Notes under the pieces: model-generated
The model's database searches: none
The model's input: the letters and a program-made list of their open reading frames with translations, nothing else
What the model was told of the DNA's origin: nothing
Program-made: the position numbers and the translations under genes
Assembly (NCBI RefSeq): GCF_000002425.4
Contig: NC_037257.1
Location: forward strand, 19,139,879 to 19,203,878
Source of the DNA: Physcomitrium patens
Lineage: Eukaryota; Streptophyta; Bryopsida; Funariales; Funariaceae
DNA length: 64,000 bases
Direction of reading: 5' to 3'
Shown here: positions 11,509 through 24,728 of the stretch, in pieces
Layout of the letters: the number at the start of each line of letters is the position of its first letter
Position numbering within the stretch: position 1 is the stretch's first letter

Positions 11509-11527
11509 TAGGGCTAGGGCTAGGGTT
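11509..11527 (+). promoter_or_regulatory. Telobox cluster (degenerate TTAGGG repeats)
   Basis: TTAGGGCTAGGGCTAGGGT gives three telomere-like units ending in the plant telobox AGGGTTT. Single teloboxes are common near plant transcription starts and bind TRB proteins. No gene start could be tied to it. Frames of 85 codons (11733-11990, minus) and 147 codons (11427-11870, plus) lie here but carry no recognisable domain. Confidence 0.5.
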
Positions 11528-12041
11528 TCAGGCTCTTGCTGTTAGCTTTATTCGGAGATGGAGTGAGAGTGTCAGGAACAACAGGAGAATCAGAAGAACC
11601 CACACTACCCTCTGTGCCAGCTCTGACACAATTACCTCTTCTTCTTCTTCATCTTCCTTCCACAATTCATCCCCGCTCTTAGTTACAGAAAACATTTCTC
11701 GGCATCGCACCAATGAGACAATTACTTATCCATTATTGTGGTTTTTTTTTTCCAAGCTTTTGCAGAGGAATACCATGCTGACATGCCACTTCACTTCCCG
11801 CTGCCGCTGCTGCCTCAGCACTCGTGAGCACGATAGTGACTGTAGAATCCACCGTCGCACGGCGGAATGAAAAGCAGCATCGAGGGCCTGTGAGGAGGTC
11901 GGTAGTGGACTTGAGGGCGAAGTCAATACGGTGAACCATCTGAAGCCAGGCACCACACGGTATGAGGACTGGCTGCTCGTACATGCTCAATTGTGGAAAT
12001 TACCGTGTTTTTTTTTTTTTTTTTTTTTTTTTTTTGTGAAA

Positions 12042-12049
12042 TGACGTCA
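12042..12049 (+). promoter_or_regulatory. Palindromic TGACGTCA (bZIP/TGA-type) site
   Basis: A perfect 8-bp palindrome just after a poly(T) tract (12008-12035), about 2.4 kb upstream of the HD-Zip start codon. Binding is inference from the motif. Confidence 0.3.
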
Positions 12050-14200
12050 CGCTAACTGGTGCGGGAGGCAGGCCTACAGATCAGACAAAACAGTACTATT
12101 TTGTCTTAGTAGGTGCTTTGTTTTTAACCACCCTTATTGTTTTTTATTACTTGTGAACTAAGATTTTGCGGAGTAAGGATCCTCAAGGAGCCAATCCTCT
12201 TCAGCCCATTTGTGTGAAAAAGTAATATAATGGAAAAGGAGTCTCCAGAGTAATTTCCACGGGAATTGAAGTTACACATGCTGCATCAATCAAGCTGTAT
12301 ATTCAAAGTTCTCGTTGAAGGTGCGGGCTCCAACTTGGTTTATTGATACTTCTTAGAAGTGATTCTAAAACTAAATGTTGATATTGTTGCAAAAGCTCTG
12401 TGATTTGTTTAGATAACGCACACATTAAGAAGTGTTACCTCAGAAATCCTATTAGTAGTGATGAACTACCTGCCATTTCTTTCTTCTCAACATCACCCCA
12501 GAATATGCCCATACCCTGCAATATTGGGTACTTGGAAGCTAAGCTTGGGAGAGAATATGCTTAAAAGGATGACTGGCGAGAATTAGTACCCACAGCCAGC
12601 CAGCCACCCAACCAACCAACCAAATGGGAGAATCTATACAACTGCCAGATCGAGGCCGGCCTCTTTTGGACTGAGATGAACTGAACTGTTGCTTGTTTTG
12701 TTTTTTTTGTTTTTGTTTCCGCAGTCATTGGGAAGCTGGTTGTAGTTGAGAACAATAATCATTCAAACCTTCTCATGCCAGCAGAGTTTAGGTTGTTAAT
12801 CCATGACGCTACAAGGAATCTTCTCTGAAATTTGTCGGTGGAGGAGAAGTAAAGAAGCCGATTTATCAAGGACACATCTATCATCCCAGGGGGTCCGGAT
12901 CCCATCTCTTCTTACGATGCGTCAATCCTGTTCCAACTGATGTCAGCCCCGTGTGTCACGTAGCATATCACCCGAGCGTGTGCAACTGCAGTGAAGAATT
13001 GGATTCTTTTCCGTCTTCACTGAATCAAGGTATTACTTTTATTTATTTATTTATTTATATTTTTACTTATCATCTTCGCACAATCATCGCTCCTAATAGA
13101 ATCTGCAATTCATTATGTTGTCAAGAAAATCACGTCATTTTCGAGCACCATCCAAGACGCTTCCTCTCAAAATTCTAAGAGTACAAAATCCGCGTTATTC
13201 AGGATGTATACAACAACCGAAAAGCCACAGTTCTCAGAAAGTTAGACACTTTCATGTTTAATGGTAGACGTCCTTCACAAGTATAATATTCTTCCTGCAT
13301 GCAATTGTACACCGGATCTCCATTGTCTTCACTGCATGGTAGTTTTTTTTAATGACACGGTAAAGAAAAACCTAACCAGAGCATCATCTCGCTGACACCT
13401 CGAATGGTCCAGGACAAGCCCTTCGCCCCCGCAGAGCCAGATGGCTGTGAGACAAAATGATGCAGCCAGCTTCGGGTGGGGGCTGCAATCGCAAAGCAAG
13501 ATTTAGTGTGATTTTAGTATAATCGGGGGATGAGACTGGTGTGTCGGTGGCAAAGTAAGTGATGAATCGTGTGGACTCTGTTTGGACTCTGGCAAGCTGG
13601 GGGGATGCGCCTGCACAAAGCCAGCTCACATTTATATTCTAAAACATGTCGACTGCGAGACGACACACTCGCGAGCATTTTTCACAATTTTAATGATGCC
13701 GAGCTGGTGTCATTGAAGTGTGTGAGTGCGATGAAGTGTTGTCATAAGGTAATTAGATTTTCCTACGTAGGTCTGTGCACGATGGTTACACTGAGTCAAT
13801 GATGTGGTCTTAGCGGCGGTGATTGTTGTTAGCCCAGGATTTCAGACGATTACTAATGAAAGTGGTCGGAAGGAATACGCCGCGGAAAAGGAGGAGGGAA
13901 TATAGAGAGGTAGACTTTGCACTAAATCAGAGATGTACGGCCCACGTCGCGAGAAATGGGACCTGGCGGAGGTTTCGTTTTGGCTTTTCGTAGCCGCTGT
14001 TGCAGTGAACTTATATAGTAGAACTGGGACACCTCATTTCCATGGATGCACTTAAGCTGACCTGAACATAGTAGTACTAAAAGCTCCTTTCGCCGTGTCT
14101 GGGGTTCTGAGAAATCTGTTACTGCCAGCGTCATAGTTCTTGAAATTGCTGGCTCTAGGATACTGTGTGAGCGGAGACAAAGTAGACCCTCGAGCGTGCG
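12050..14200. other. Upstream region of the HD-Zip gene, no other gene recognised
   Basis: GC-richer than the flanks. It includes a CCAACCAACC-type repeat near 12601-12621, (TTTA)n at about 13035-13055 and a TATA-like TTATATAGT near 14010. It probably holds promoter and leader sequence of the HD-Zip gene, but no transcription start can be fixed from sequence alone. Confidence 0.4.
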
Positions 14201-14201
14201 C

Positions 14202-14231
14202 GAGAGGGAGAGGGAGAGAGAGACAGAGTGA
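14202..14231 (+). promoter_or_regulatory. GA-rich tract in the presumed HD-Zip leader or promoter
   Basis: GAGAGGGAGAGGGAGAGAGA and following GA units lie 270-300 bp upstream of the start codon. GAGA repeats bind BBR/BPC factors in plants and are common in 5' leaders of plant regulators. Confidence 0.45.
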
Positions 14232-14312
14232 GCACGATATCAGTTGAGCGAGGAGTTTGAAAGAGAGAATATTCGTAAGGAAGTTAAGTCATCAGATCTG
14301 GCTAGGTAGGTA

Positions 14313-14342
14313 ATGAGGAGAGATTTGGGAGAAAGGAAGTAA
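14313..14342 (+). CDS. uORF 1 upstream of HD-Zip I (9 codons)
   Basis: ATG AGG AGA ... TAA encodes MRRDLGERK. It lies 155 nt upstream of the main ATG. It counts as a uORF only if transcription starts upstream of 14313, which cannot be seen here. Confidence 0.3.
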   Translation: MRRDLGERK

Positions 14343-14382
14343 GTGGTGTAGTGACAATCGTCCCGCTGGGTGCTCAGGGTAA

Positions 14383-14439
14383 ATGCGAGGACTTGCGACG
14401 GCAATGTTGGGATGCAAAAACATTTTCGAGTGTTTTTAG
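14383..14439 (+). CDS. uORF 2 upstream of HD-Zip I (18 codons)
   Basis: Encodes MRGLATAMLGCKNIFECF and ends with TAG, 58 nt before the main start codon. Some angiosperm HD-Zip I genes (AtHB1) have a conserved-peptide uORF that represses translation. Whether this peptide is related to that one cannot be judged here. Confidence 0.35.
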   Translation: MRGLATAMLGCKNIFECF

Positions 14440-14497
14440 GTAGGCGAAGCCACTAGACTTGAGCGTGCATCCCACGAGTGGCACTACCTGGATAGGG

Positions 14498-16233
14498 ATG
14501 GCGAGCACTGTGAGTGGTTATGGTGGTCCCAATGTCATGCTTGTGCGTAACGAGAGCTCGACAGACACCTTAGTTGCCATGCTTGCCTCTTGTTCTTCAG
14601 TTCAGCTTCAAGGTTCGTCTACTAGACACTCCTCCACCAGGATTCGTGGAGATTACGGCCGTCTAAGGGAACTATGAGGAATCTGAACACAGCGTTGCCT
14701 AGTCCGGCTCAGGAAATCACAAACTCATTAGATTCTTCACTTCGCCAGTGGCGTATGCACTAGTTGCAGATTGAAAGTCTGAGGATGGAAGCTTGTTGAC
14801 TTTGTCAATTTTAATGGAAGCGCATGTGTGAAGTTTGAAAAACAAATTAAAGAACTATTTCGCTACACTGAGGATACTAAAACCGACTGGCGATTTTGCC
14901 GAGCCATACGATTGCATAACAGACAACATTTGCTCTATTCTTCACAATACGATTAGTATACAACTTCTCTACTCCTGACGTGCGTTTCCTTGTCTAACAC
15001 CTTCTGTGTGCACGCATTGTGCAGTTCAACTCGCAGGTGGAGGCTTGGAGGATGCTGTGGCCAGTTGTAGTCAAAAGCGCCCCTACTATTCCTCCTTTGA
15101 AGCCTCTGGTGAAGATCCAGGAGATGAGGAAATTGAAGACTGCACACAACAAGTGGAGAAGAAGAGAAGACTCACCTTCGATCAGGTCAGGTCACTAGAG
15201 AAAAACTTTGAGATTGAGAATAAACTCGAGCCGGAGAGGAAATTGCAACTTGCACAAGAGCTTGGACTCCAGCCTCGGCAGGTGGCCGTGTGGTTCCAAA
15301 ATCGTCGTGCGCGCTGGAAAACCAAGCAGCTGGAGCGGGATTATGAAGTTCTCTCCTTAGATTACAACCAGCTCAAGAATAAGTTTGATGATGTGGTTCA
15401 GGAGAAGCAACAGCTCCAGGAGGAGGTGAGGCTTCAATGTTGTCATAACTCTAATTTCACTCCCCGGCGAATCCTACGGTCGCCGTGGTCCAAAACTATT
15501 TGCTTCAGATTCTATTACTATCCCTCATAGCCACGATGTCAACCACCTACGTAGAATTCAGGAAGTGGAAGGCACACACATTGCATGAAGTGGCTCTGTT
15601 TTTGGGAGATGTGCATCATTGTGTAAAAATTTATTGCTCCTGATCATGTGCTTTACACCAATTTAATCCTCTGATAGCAGCGACTGGAAGTAATTTTAAT
15701 TTTCTTTCTCTTTCTATTTTTTTTCGCAGATGGACTGTCTTAGGGGAAAGTTGCCGACGCCACAACCAAGTTCGGTCTTGGGTGCAAAGGAACAATCCAA
15801 GAAACTGAAAACAGCATCTCAGCCTTCCCCGCCGAAGATGTCCGAGGCCTCCGTTAAGTTGGAACAGATATGTACTGAGCATACTGCTAGCTACGATGCT
15901 CTGGTGCCTTTTCTAGAGGGAGATTCGAGTTTCGAAAGCTCTGACAGCATGTCCAGCGAAATAGTTAACGCAGACAGTCCTCGCACGTCGGACAGTATCT
16001 CTCTTGTGCCTTTGAACGAGTTCACAACGTATCCACACATTCCTACAGACTCTATGGTGGACTCCAGCATCATACATATGAGTGATAGCATCTGCGATCA
16101 AATGCTCTCCCCCATAGATTGCCACCGCATTTCTGTGAAGCTTGAGGATGGTTCATTCCAAGACGAATCGTGCAATTACATGTTGTCGCAGCTCGATGAA
16201 GAAAGAGGTCTGCCGTGGTGGGATTGGCCTTGA
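14498..16233 (+). CDS. Homeodomain-leucine zipper class I transcription factor (3 exons)
   Basis: DNA-binding nuclear regulator. Exons: 14498-14612, 15037-15425 and 15730-16233; both introns are GT-AG, and the model gives 335 residues. Residues 1-38 start [13 protein letters not shown]. The homeodomain (about 79-138) has the third helix [16 protein letters not shown], with the Ala and Trp typical of class I rather than class II. The zipper follows directly, with heptad Leu (one Val) at six positions; its last Leu is encoded after intron 2, which confirms that junction. The acidic, Ser-rich C-terminus has two VKLE SUMO-type sites (Lys211, Lys305) and ends WWDWP, an AHA-type activation motif. 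An in-frame acceptor at 15024/15025 would add four residues (VQLA). ATG 14498 is the first in frame. Class I proteins bind CAATNATTG as dimers. Confidence 0.94.
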
Positions 16234-16850
16234 TGTTGACCGCTGATGCAAGCTTACTGGAGTTCATATAACCAATTTAGTTTCTCCATTTTCTGAGTAC
16301 CATCAACAAACTGCAATTTACCAACAGAGGATGCGCAGGCGAACCGATCGCAAGAGAACCGAGTTTCTTACCTCTCACGTTTATTAGACTCGAGACAAAT
16401 AGAATGGCCCTGCTGTTGCAAGTCATTTCGATGATGCTAGATTTAGCAGTCGGAAATGATGTAACATCAGACCAAATAATTTTCTGCCCAACACCCAGTC
16501 ACACTTGAGGAATGAATAAATCAGGCTGACTCTGGCTGCAATAAGCGAACTCACAACTTGCCATTTGATGTACCAATTAAAGGTACACAGCAAGGTTTCA
16601 AGCTTGGCTAATGCCAACAATTGTACTCTCCAGATAAGCTCCCTTTTAGAGCCTCTAGACGTTTAGAACTGCAAATAATATACATATATATTTATATATA
16701 TATATATACATATAATGTACAATTGTTTGTATATGCGTATCTATATGTGCGTATATGTGTGAACTTCCGTACTGGAGCTGCTACCACTTGCCATTAATAA
16801 AGTCATTTCCTCTTCTCACGCATTCTGCTAGCACATTTCTCTCGGCACAA
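16234..16850 (+). other. 3' untranslated region of the HD-Zip gene
   Basis: Follows the TGA at 16231-16233. AATAAA signals stand at 16515-16520 and 16796-16801, with a (TA)n/TGTA-rich tract at about 16678-16750 that could act as an upstream polyadenylation element. Which signal is used cannot be told. Confidence 0.5.
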
Positions 16851-18785
16851 TAATTATCTCTATCATCGATTTCCTCCGTCACAGTGAATTCCACGCTCAC
16901 TATTCAAATAAGATGTGCACAAGAACTACATTGGTATTTCTTGTTTCACCTTTCCCGACATCGTTATGAGATAGAAGATACTCTGCAGTTTATAACATAC
17001 TCCCTCTAACTAGACGAGAGCTATTTGTTACGAAGGGGGCTCGATGTTCCCACGTTAAGGAAATCAAGCCTTACCATGGTGAATTGCGATGAGATAGTGC
17101 TGGTCATAATCAGGTTTAGGCTTGTTCCATAGCGGTTTGAGACAGCATTCTTCTGTGACATTGTCCTGCTCCATCTGTCATTAGTGATCTGGATTTCTTG
17201 AGCTTCCAATAGGGACAACAGCATGTCGTGCGTTCTCGGTTCGGCATGTCGTCTGTCACTTTAGATTGCCACAGAAGTCCTGTATTAATCTATGCATCGG
17301 TATTTCTCTGACTGTCAAATCCGGAAAAAGAAAAGTGTAAATGAAAAAAGAACACTGCTATAGAAATACTTCATGAAAACCTGATTTAAGTGCTAGGAAT
17401 ATGTGGCCGAGCCGACCCCGCCATCGTGCGTCCAAAGCATCAACGAAACTTCCATAGATTCTATCCCATCGTACAAAATACATGCACCTTGGAATTGAAC
17501 TATTTTTAGAGCTTCACACGTGGTGAATAATGCTTTACAGACAATCAAAGGTTTATTTCCAACATTTACCATCACTGTCGATTATAAGACGTTCTTAATG
17601 GGCTTGTGCGGTAGAATTTCGGGGCCTTCTGCGTTTAAAAACGAGTAGTCTCTGGAATGTGACCGAGTCCTCTTCGCATACTTGGTGGTCACCTGATTTC
17701 ATTTTTTCATCAAGTGAAAAAACGAAGCGATTTTTTATCCTGTTTTAAGTATTCTGCTGTAATTATGTGCTTCTCGTGTGCATAGAACGTCTATTCCACA
17801 TATCAAAGTCTCGAACAAACTTCTGACCAGCATATTCTGTAATGTCCAATTTGGAAATAATCCTGTCATAAATAGCGATTGGTGTAATTGAAGTCCTCGC
17901 AATGAAACCTTCTTAGCGCAAATTGTGTTATTGCTTCTTGAACTGGTTCGAATCTTCCAAAATGCATGAATCATGTGAGATAAACATCATCGTGATTCTT
18001 CGAAATCGTGTAGAAATGGCACAAAGAAGCCGCCAGAAACCTAATTACAGTGTAGTACGGTGATGCTATGTCGCCTGAAATGGTGACGACTTCTGCAAAC
18101 TTTTATATTTCTTCCCCATAAGCTGAGTAAACTACTAATTCCGACCTCTATTGAACTCAAAGTTTCCTGGTAAACTTTAATGAATGTCATTCTTCCACGA
18201 TTGTTTGCAACCTTCTAAGTTGAAAGACTCGTCTGATTACTTTATACTCTGACAAGTCTAACCTTGATGCTGAATGCAGAATGAGGAGTTGGTGGTTATG
18301 GTTTTGATCATAGTTTTTTTTGGAAAGCATGTCTTCTTCCTAACTTCACAATCAATCGTGTGTGTCTTGAGCGGACAAGATAATTCTCGTGCTTTTAGAA
18401 GCAAAAATTTCCGAGGCTGGCGTGTTCATCAGGTGACGACACTGCGTACAGCAGCCTCAAAGTGTGCAACATGGGGACACCGAATGAAAGGTAGGCTGTC
18501 TGACATTGTAAGACCTGTAGTGCTGGTACCGAGAAAGGATACTTAAAGGGAAGGTTCTTTCACTACTGCAGATATGTCTCTTAGGGACCACACGTCTTTT
18601 TCCATCGCCACACATGGAAGCATTACAGCCGGTGTATGCGTATGTAAGAACATCATATGCCAGTTTTCTTTGTTCTCTCGTGCAAAACTGATAAGTATCA
18701 ATGCCTGCATGTCTGAAGTTGTGCTTCTTGTTGCAGAGGCTTAACAGTCGAGAATTATCAACCACATTTTTTATTTCATCCACTG
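16851..18785. other. Gene-free GC-balanced region
   Basis: Base composition resembles the HD-Zip surroundings rather than the AT-rich flanks. The longest frames are 127 codons (18457-18840, minus, ATG start) and 90 codons (18274-18546, plus); neither shows a domain I recognise. Could be noncoding transcript or decayed gene sequence. Confidence 0.35.
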
Positions 18786-19320
18786 CGCTGTCATCGAGTG
18801 AGAAATAAGTACAACATCTCGAACAGAATTCCAAGTCCATTCAAAGTTTTCACGCACCACACTTCTGGATTGTTAACTGATGTGCTCTCTATACGAATAG
18901 GGGTGGCAGTGTTTTTAATGGAACCGGTTTTTTTGTGAGAAATCATATAATCGTGTAATGTTTTGTTTTGAAGTTCGCTAAGGACTATGAAGCTCAAGAC
19001 TGAGCAACATGAGGAGGAGCAAATAATTGTGCTTAGCTTCCTAAATTCTGCTGATCACTGCCAGGGAGGTGTGTCGTAACTTACCAAATTCTGTTGTACG
19101 CATGAGTAGTTCCATTCTATTAGAAAGGTGCGGACGAACGCCACTAAAATGTCAATCACATCCATATTTGTGTAGTTTTCTCAAAGGTCGAGGATGAGAA
19201 ATTGAATCATTGCGTCATGTTTTTTTTGGAGTTTGCTTGACATTGGAAAACTCAAGATTAAGCAACGTATTGAAGAGAAAAAAAATGGATATAATATCCT
19301 AAATTATGTTCATAATTATG
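18786..19320 (+). repeat. Diverged tandem duplication, unit about 256 bp
   Basis: Two units share ordered blocks, for example AAGCTCAAGACTGAGCAAC near 18990 and AAACTCAAGATTAAGCAAC near 19246, each followed some 40 nt later by CCTAAATT. The second unit runs into the AT-rich region at about 19320. Confidence 0.5.
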
Positions 19321-20657
19321 GATAAAGTGTCAAGTATATCACCAATTTTTATTTGTTGTATGTAATACATATTTTAAAATTAAAATTAAATTTTTTAATT
19401 TTAATAAAAATATATTATTTTTTATGTGTTTGATTAATATCATTAATTACAAATTTGTGTTTTGATTTAATGCACGATTTTTAAATATTAGGTGAGGCCA
19501 ACATTTTATTTAGTTTGTCTATATTAACTTATCATTTAAGCATGCTCTTAAGTCATTTCTTGTTGTTAATTATTTTTGGAAAAAAATAAGTTATTTATTG
19601 ATAATATGGTTATAAAAGATGATTTTATAAAAATAAAATATACAAATGAGATTTTATTTATTTATTTTATATATGGAATAAAAAATTAAGTATTTGATTT
19701 TTTGAAGAAGTAATATTAAAAAAATTCATCTTTTCTAAAAGTGGTATTTTTGAATTAGTTAGGGCTACAATTTTTGAACTTAGCTTAGACAAAATAATAT
19801 TCAAGCAACTTGTGACTTGCAATATTTTCTAAAATTCAATGCATATTAAATTAATTTTTATTGGAGATATTATAAATGATAAAAATAATACAAAAGATTT
19901 AAAAGAAATAAAGTAATTTAGCAATAGCATCTCAAATCATAAATAGTTAGATTTTTGCATAATATAAATATTATTTTGGTGTTAAAACTTATTCTTTAGC
20001 TACTCTAATATATAAGTACATATTTCTTATAAATAATATTTTATTAACTTTAAATATTTATAAAACTTACCTTAATATTGAAAGCACAAGAAGATTTAAT
20101 ATTACTACCTATCAATGACAAGTTTTAAAATTTAATGACCTTAAAGATATTTAATACAATTTTTTTTCTTTGTCTATAATGTTACATCAAAGATTGTATA
20201 GTGTCATAGATTTTCATACTAGAATCATATGCACTTACAATTACATGCTTATTTTAAATAATTAGAATTACATTCTTATAATAAGTTTATAAAATAATAT
20301 AATTTGGTACAATAATATAAGTCTATATACTCTACAAATATTAATAATGGTTTTCAGTTATTTCTAAATCAATTTAAATTTATTTTTGAACCAATTTGGT
20401 TTCAATTATATTTAAATTAATTAAACAACTTAGAACCAATTTAAAAAATATAATTAGATTTGACTAGTTAATTTTCTTTTTGTCGGGTCTATATTCAAAG
20501 AGAAGCAACTATGTTCTTTAATCATGATTACTTAACAAGTACTTACATTCTATCTTTCATCTTTAATTATATTATGTTTACTATAGTATATATATACTTT
20601 TTAACCACTCTTAAGTGTCTAGCATCTTTTATTTCATTTTTTTTAATTGATTAGTGA

Positions 20658-20694
<37 letters not shown>

Positions 20695-23654
20695 TTTTTT
20701 AATTTTTTAATTTTTATTTTGAACCTCTTTTTAAAGTTTAAGTAAAAAAAATCAATATAAATTTATAATATGTAGTGTATATAAAAAATAAAAATTATTT
20801 ATGAATACTATTCATATATTAAAAAATAAAAAATATACCAGGATATGTAAAAATTGAAAAGAAATTATTATTACTAGAAGGGCTTCACAAAAATGTAAGC
20901 AAATATAAGTTTCTAGATCTAAAATTGCTTTTGTTAGGGTTTAAAAAAGCATTTTAGTGTTTGCACAATATGCTTCAAATAAAGACTCTTGATTTTAGAT
21001 GTAAGCTTAAATTGAGGTGTTTTATGGTGACTTATAAAAAATAAAAAATTGAAATAAAGAGTAAAAGATACTAAGGACTAATATAAAATTTAGTCATAGA
21101 AAAGATAATAAAGGCTAGAAGTTACTTAAAAGTAAGAACTAAAGATGATAAGTATCCTTTTATTGGAACATATATTATAACTTTTTCAAATATTAGTTGG
21201 ATGTTTGCACTATTTGTGTATATTAAGTATTACAAGTTAAAGATTAAACATCTGATTATTACATATTATATTAGTTTAAATGAAACTTTGTACAATAAAA
21301 TACTTTTATTTTAGATTGCTAAAAAATGCAGTAATTTATATTGCAAAAGGATTGAGATGGTAAAAATAAAAATAAAAATAAAAAACATATAGAGTTTACC
21401 ATAAAATAATATTACAGTAAAATCTTTAAACAGAAATGAATGAAATAGATCTTTTATTAATGGTTCAAAAATAAGTAGTTTTAGATACTTCATAGACAAG
21501 AAATAAGAAAAAAAAATCCCATATAATTCTTTCCATCATTTAAAGAAGAAGATTTTTTTTTTAAAGATATTGAAAAAGAAGTAGAATTTTTAAAATCCTT
21601 ACATGATAATAGTAAAGAAGAAAAAAAATTTTTTAAAAAAAAAAAAAAAAATAAAGTTGCACAAAAATCATAAATCCTAAATCCTAAAGAATTATAAAAA
21701 TGACCTAAATTTTAATAAAAGATGTGTTTAATGGAACTATGAAGAAAGTGTTATCAAAGATCAAGAAAATTATACAAGAAAAAAAAAGTTTTTATTTTGA
21801 ATAATTTAAGTCTATTTACGACTTTAAGATAGTACCATAAGTAATAAGGATGTTAAGTCAATTAATTTTAAAAATGACTAATATAAGATGCACAAGAATC
21901 TCAAATATAAAATGATAGTTTGGTAATTCTAAAAAGAAGTAGAATATTAACAAAAGAAAAATTAAGTAGAAAATAATAAGAATAATGATAATAATAATCT
22001 ATAGTTTTTGTTTTGTTTTTGTTTTTTTTTTTTTTCTTGATATTTTAGAAGATCAGTTAAAAAATAAAATAAAAGTGCATCTAAGAATATTTATAAAATT
22101 AATATTTTGAGGTATAATGTACAAAATGATAGTAATATAACTTACATCTAAATGACAAAAGTATATATTGTAACAAATCTTTATTTTAATAGATGGATTG
22201 CTAGTATTAAAATTGTAACTTCTACAAATAAAAATAATATCATAAAATTATACAATAGATCTTTAAAATCAAGTATCATATATTTAATTTACATATATAT
22301 ATATATATTTAACTACTATTGTATAATAGAAGAATTGATAAAGACTTTTTTTAAAAATAGTATTTAAAAATTATTTTAAGATATTTTTTTATAATTTTAT
22401 TAATTTAAAAAAAGAAGATAAAGCTAAAGATTTTTTTAATTAGAAAAAAAGTAAAAAGTAAAAAATATTTTTAAAAAGAAAGAAAAATTTATTTATTTAT
22501 TTTATTTCTTTTTTTATTACATTGAGCCAAAATAAAAGAAAAATGAAGATTTTTTACAATAATGATACTTGTTATACATGTAAAAAAAAATAGCATATAG
22601 TCAAAGTCCACCAAAATAAGTCAAAGTTTAAAAAAAAAAGTTATAACACTTAGTGAGAAAAATTTCAAATCTAGATGCATCTTCCAAAATTTTATAAGTA
22701 GTGGATTTTTGACAATTAATAATTATAATTCTAAATTAAAGAATTCTTCTAAGAAAAACAACTTTAAAAGTAAAAAATACTTCAATTAAATTTTTTAAAA
22801 AAAATTATTTAAAGATTTAATTTATAGAAACTAAGGTATTGATGTTGGTTGATTCATAAACTATTATTAACATTAGATACTATGCCAATTGAAAAAATAT
22901 TCTATTAATTTAATTAATTTTGATTAAAAATATTAAAAACTAACAAAAAGTAGGTATAAAAACTTATTGTCTACAATTTTAATTCTAGTATTTTTTAAAA
23001 ATAAATCCTATTATTTAAAATTTATTAATTTGAACACAAATTATTCTGAGATTTAAAAATTTCGAGGTCAACCAAACTTTGCTACAAGTTGGAAAAAAAT
23101 TGATTTCTACTTTCAAATATTTTTAAATATTTTTATTTCTTATCAAATTTCAATTTGTAAATACAAAATCAATATAGTTTCTTGTATCAAAGTTAATGGA
23201 TTGTAGATAGAATCTATGTCAAGAAGAGTTTTCTATTGACTATTGTTTCAAGCTCAATTGCATACAACTCAAGTTCAATTAGAATGCAAAAAGAAAAGAT
23301 AAAATAAAACAAAATGCAGACACGATATTTTACAAGCAATCCAAATAGTGCTTTTTAATTTTAAAAAATAGTAACAAAAGAAGTAAAAAAAATCTCTTTA
23401 AAAAAATCTCAATGAATACTTATACTACTTCTAATTTATTATGGCAGCTACTTATTTTCATTTAATGGTTTCTTATTTTTTTTTTAATCTAATCTAACTT
23501 AAATGTCTAGTTTTTAAGTAAGTTGGCTATTTTAAACATGCCTAAGATCTTTTTGCTTTATTATCTAGATTTTATTTTTTTAAAAATAAGTAAGAAATTA
23601 AAAGCACATAACACTCTTAAATTATGTATGTATATATGTAAGTATGTATATGTA

Positions 23655-23699
<45 letters not shown>

Positions 23700-24250
23700 T
23701 TAAAATCAATTATAATAGAAAGTAATAACTTCAATTAGATCATATTTTATTCTTTTACATGATATTTTAAAAATATTTTTAGTTATCTATAAAGCTATTA
23801 ATTTTCCTAAAGAATTTAGATAATTTTTAATATTTTTGATATATTTTATCTTAAAAATATTAGTATGATTTTTAGTTATTCTTATTTTATATGTTAAAAA
23901 AATTAGATTACTATTTCAAATATTTATTAATAGTTCAAATACTCTCATTTTAAACAAAAGCTATTGTAAATATAAATAAAAATTTAGCATTAAATTTTTT
24001 TAACTAAAAGATATAATAGAAAATTTTAAATATTATTATTTATAAAATAAATTAAATTATATCTTTGATTTTGAATATTTTGATTTATTTTGTATGATAT
24101 TTTTAAGAGTTGTGTATAAATATTAATATAAATATTTAAATTATTTTTTAGAATTGTGTATTTTAATTTTTAATTTTTTAATATAATAAATATTATTAAT
24201 TTATCTATTTAATATATTTTGATAATATTATAATTTTTTTTGATTGGAGA
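19321..24250. other. Very AT-rich intergenic DNA
   Basis: No coding sequence or recognisable element domain was found. (AT)n tracts occur at 20664-20687 and 23658-23695. The likely origin is old, heavily deaminated retroelement DNA, by analogy with the readable remnant that follows. Confidence 0.5.
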
Positions 24251-24728
24251 TTAATTGAATCAAATAAAAAATATATTAGTGGTATAAAAAAATATTATAA
24301 ATTAATTTATGAAAAAAATATTATCATAAATTTATATATTAATTTATAATAAAAAATAAATATAAATAAATTTAAATCCATTGATAGATATTCATATTAA
24401 AGTTAAATTTTAATCAATAAAATAAAAATATATTGGATTATTAATATTTTACTTGTTGAAATGTTATATGCAGAACTTTAAAAGACAATAGTATATTTTT
24501 CAATTCTAAAATATAACTTTTTTGCTAAATTTTTAATCTATCAATCACCTAAAAATATGTAAAAAATAAAATCCATATCTATAAAGTTTTTAAGAATTTT
24601 TTTCTTAAGATGTTATCAAATCTATCTATATATATATATTTTTTAATCTAAGACTCTTTATTTAGGTAATTATGTATGTGCATGACATTATCATCTTTTG
24701 TAGAAGCAAAGTCTATCAAGAGTAGTAA

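Noticed and set aside
14498..14520. GTGAGT just after the HD-Zip start codon as a splice donor
   Set aside because: Splicing there would remove the N-terminal segment, which reads as coding up to a usable donor at 14612/14613.
17940..17960. GGTTCGAATC resembles a tRNA B box
   Set aside because: No A box, acceptor stem or cloverleaf can be formed with the upstream 60 nt.
18457..18840. 127-codon minus-strand frame with ATG start
   Set aside because: No recognisable motif and no flanking splice or promoter evidence; not enough to call a gene.
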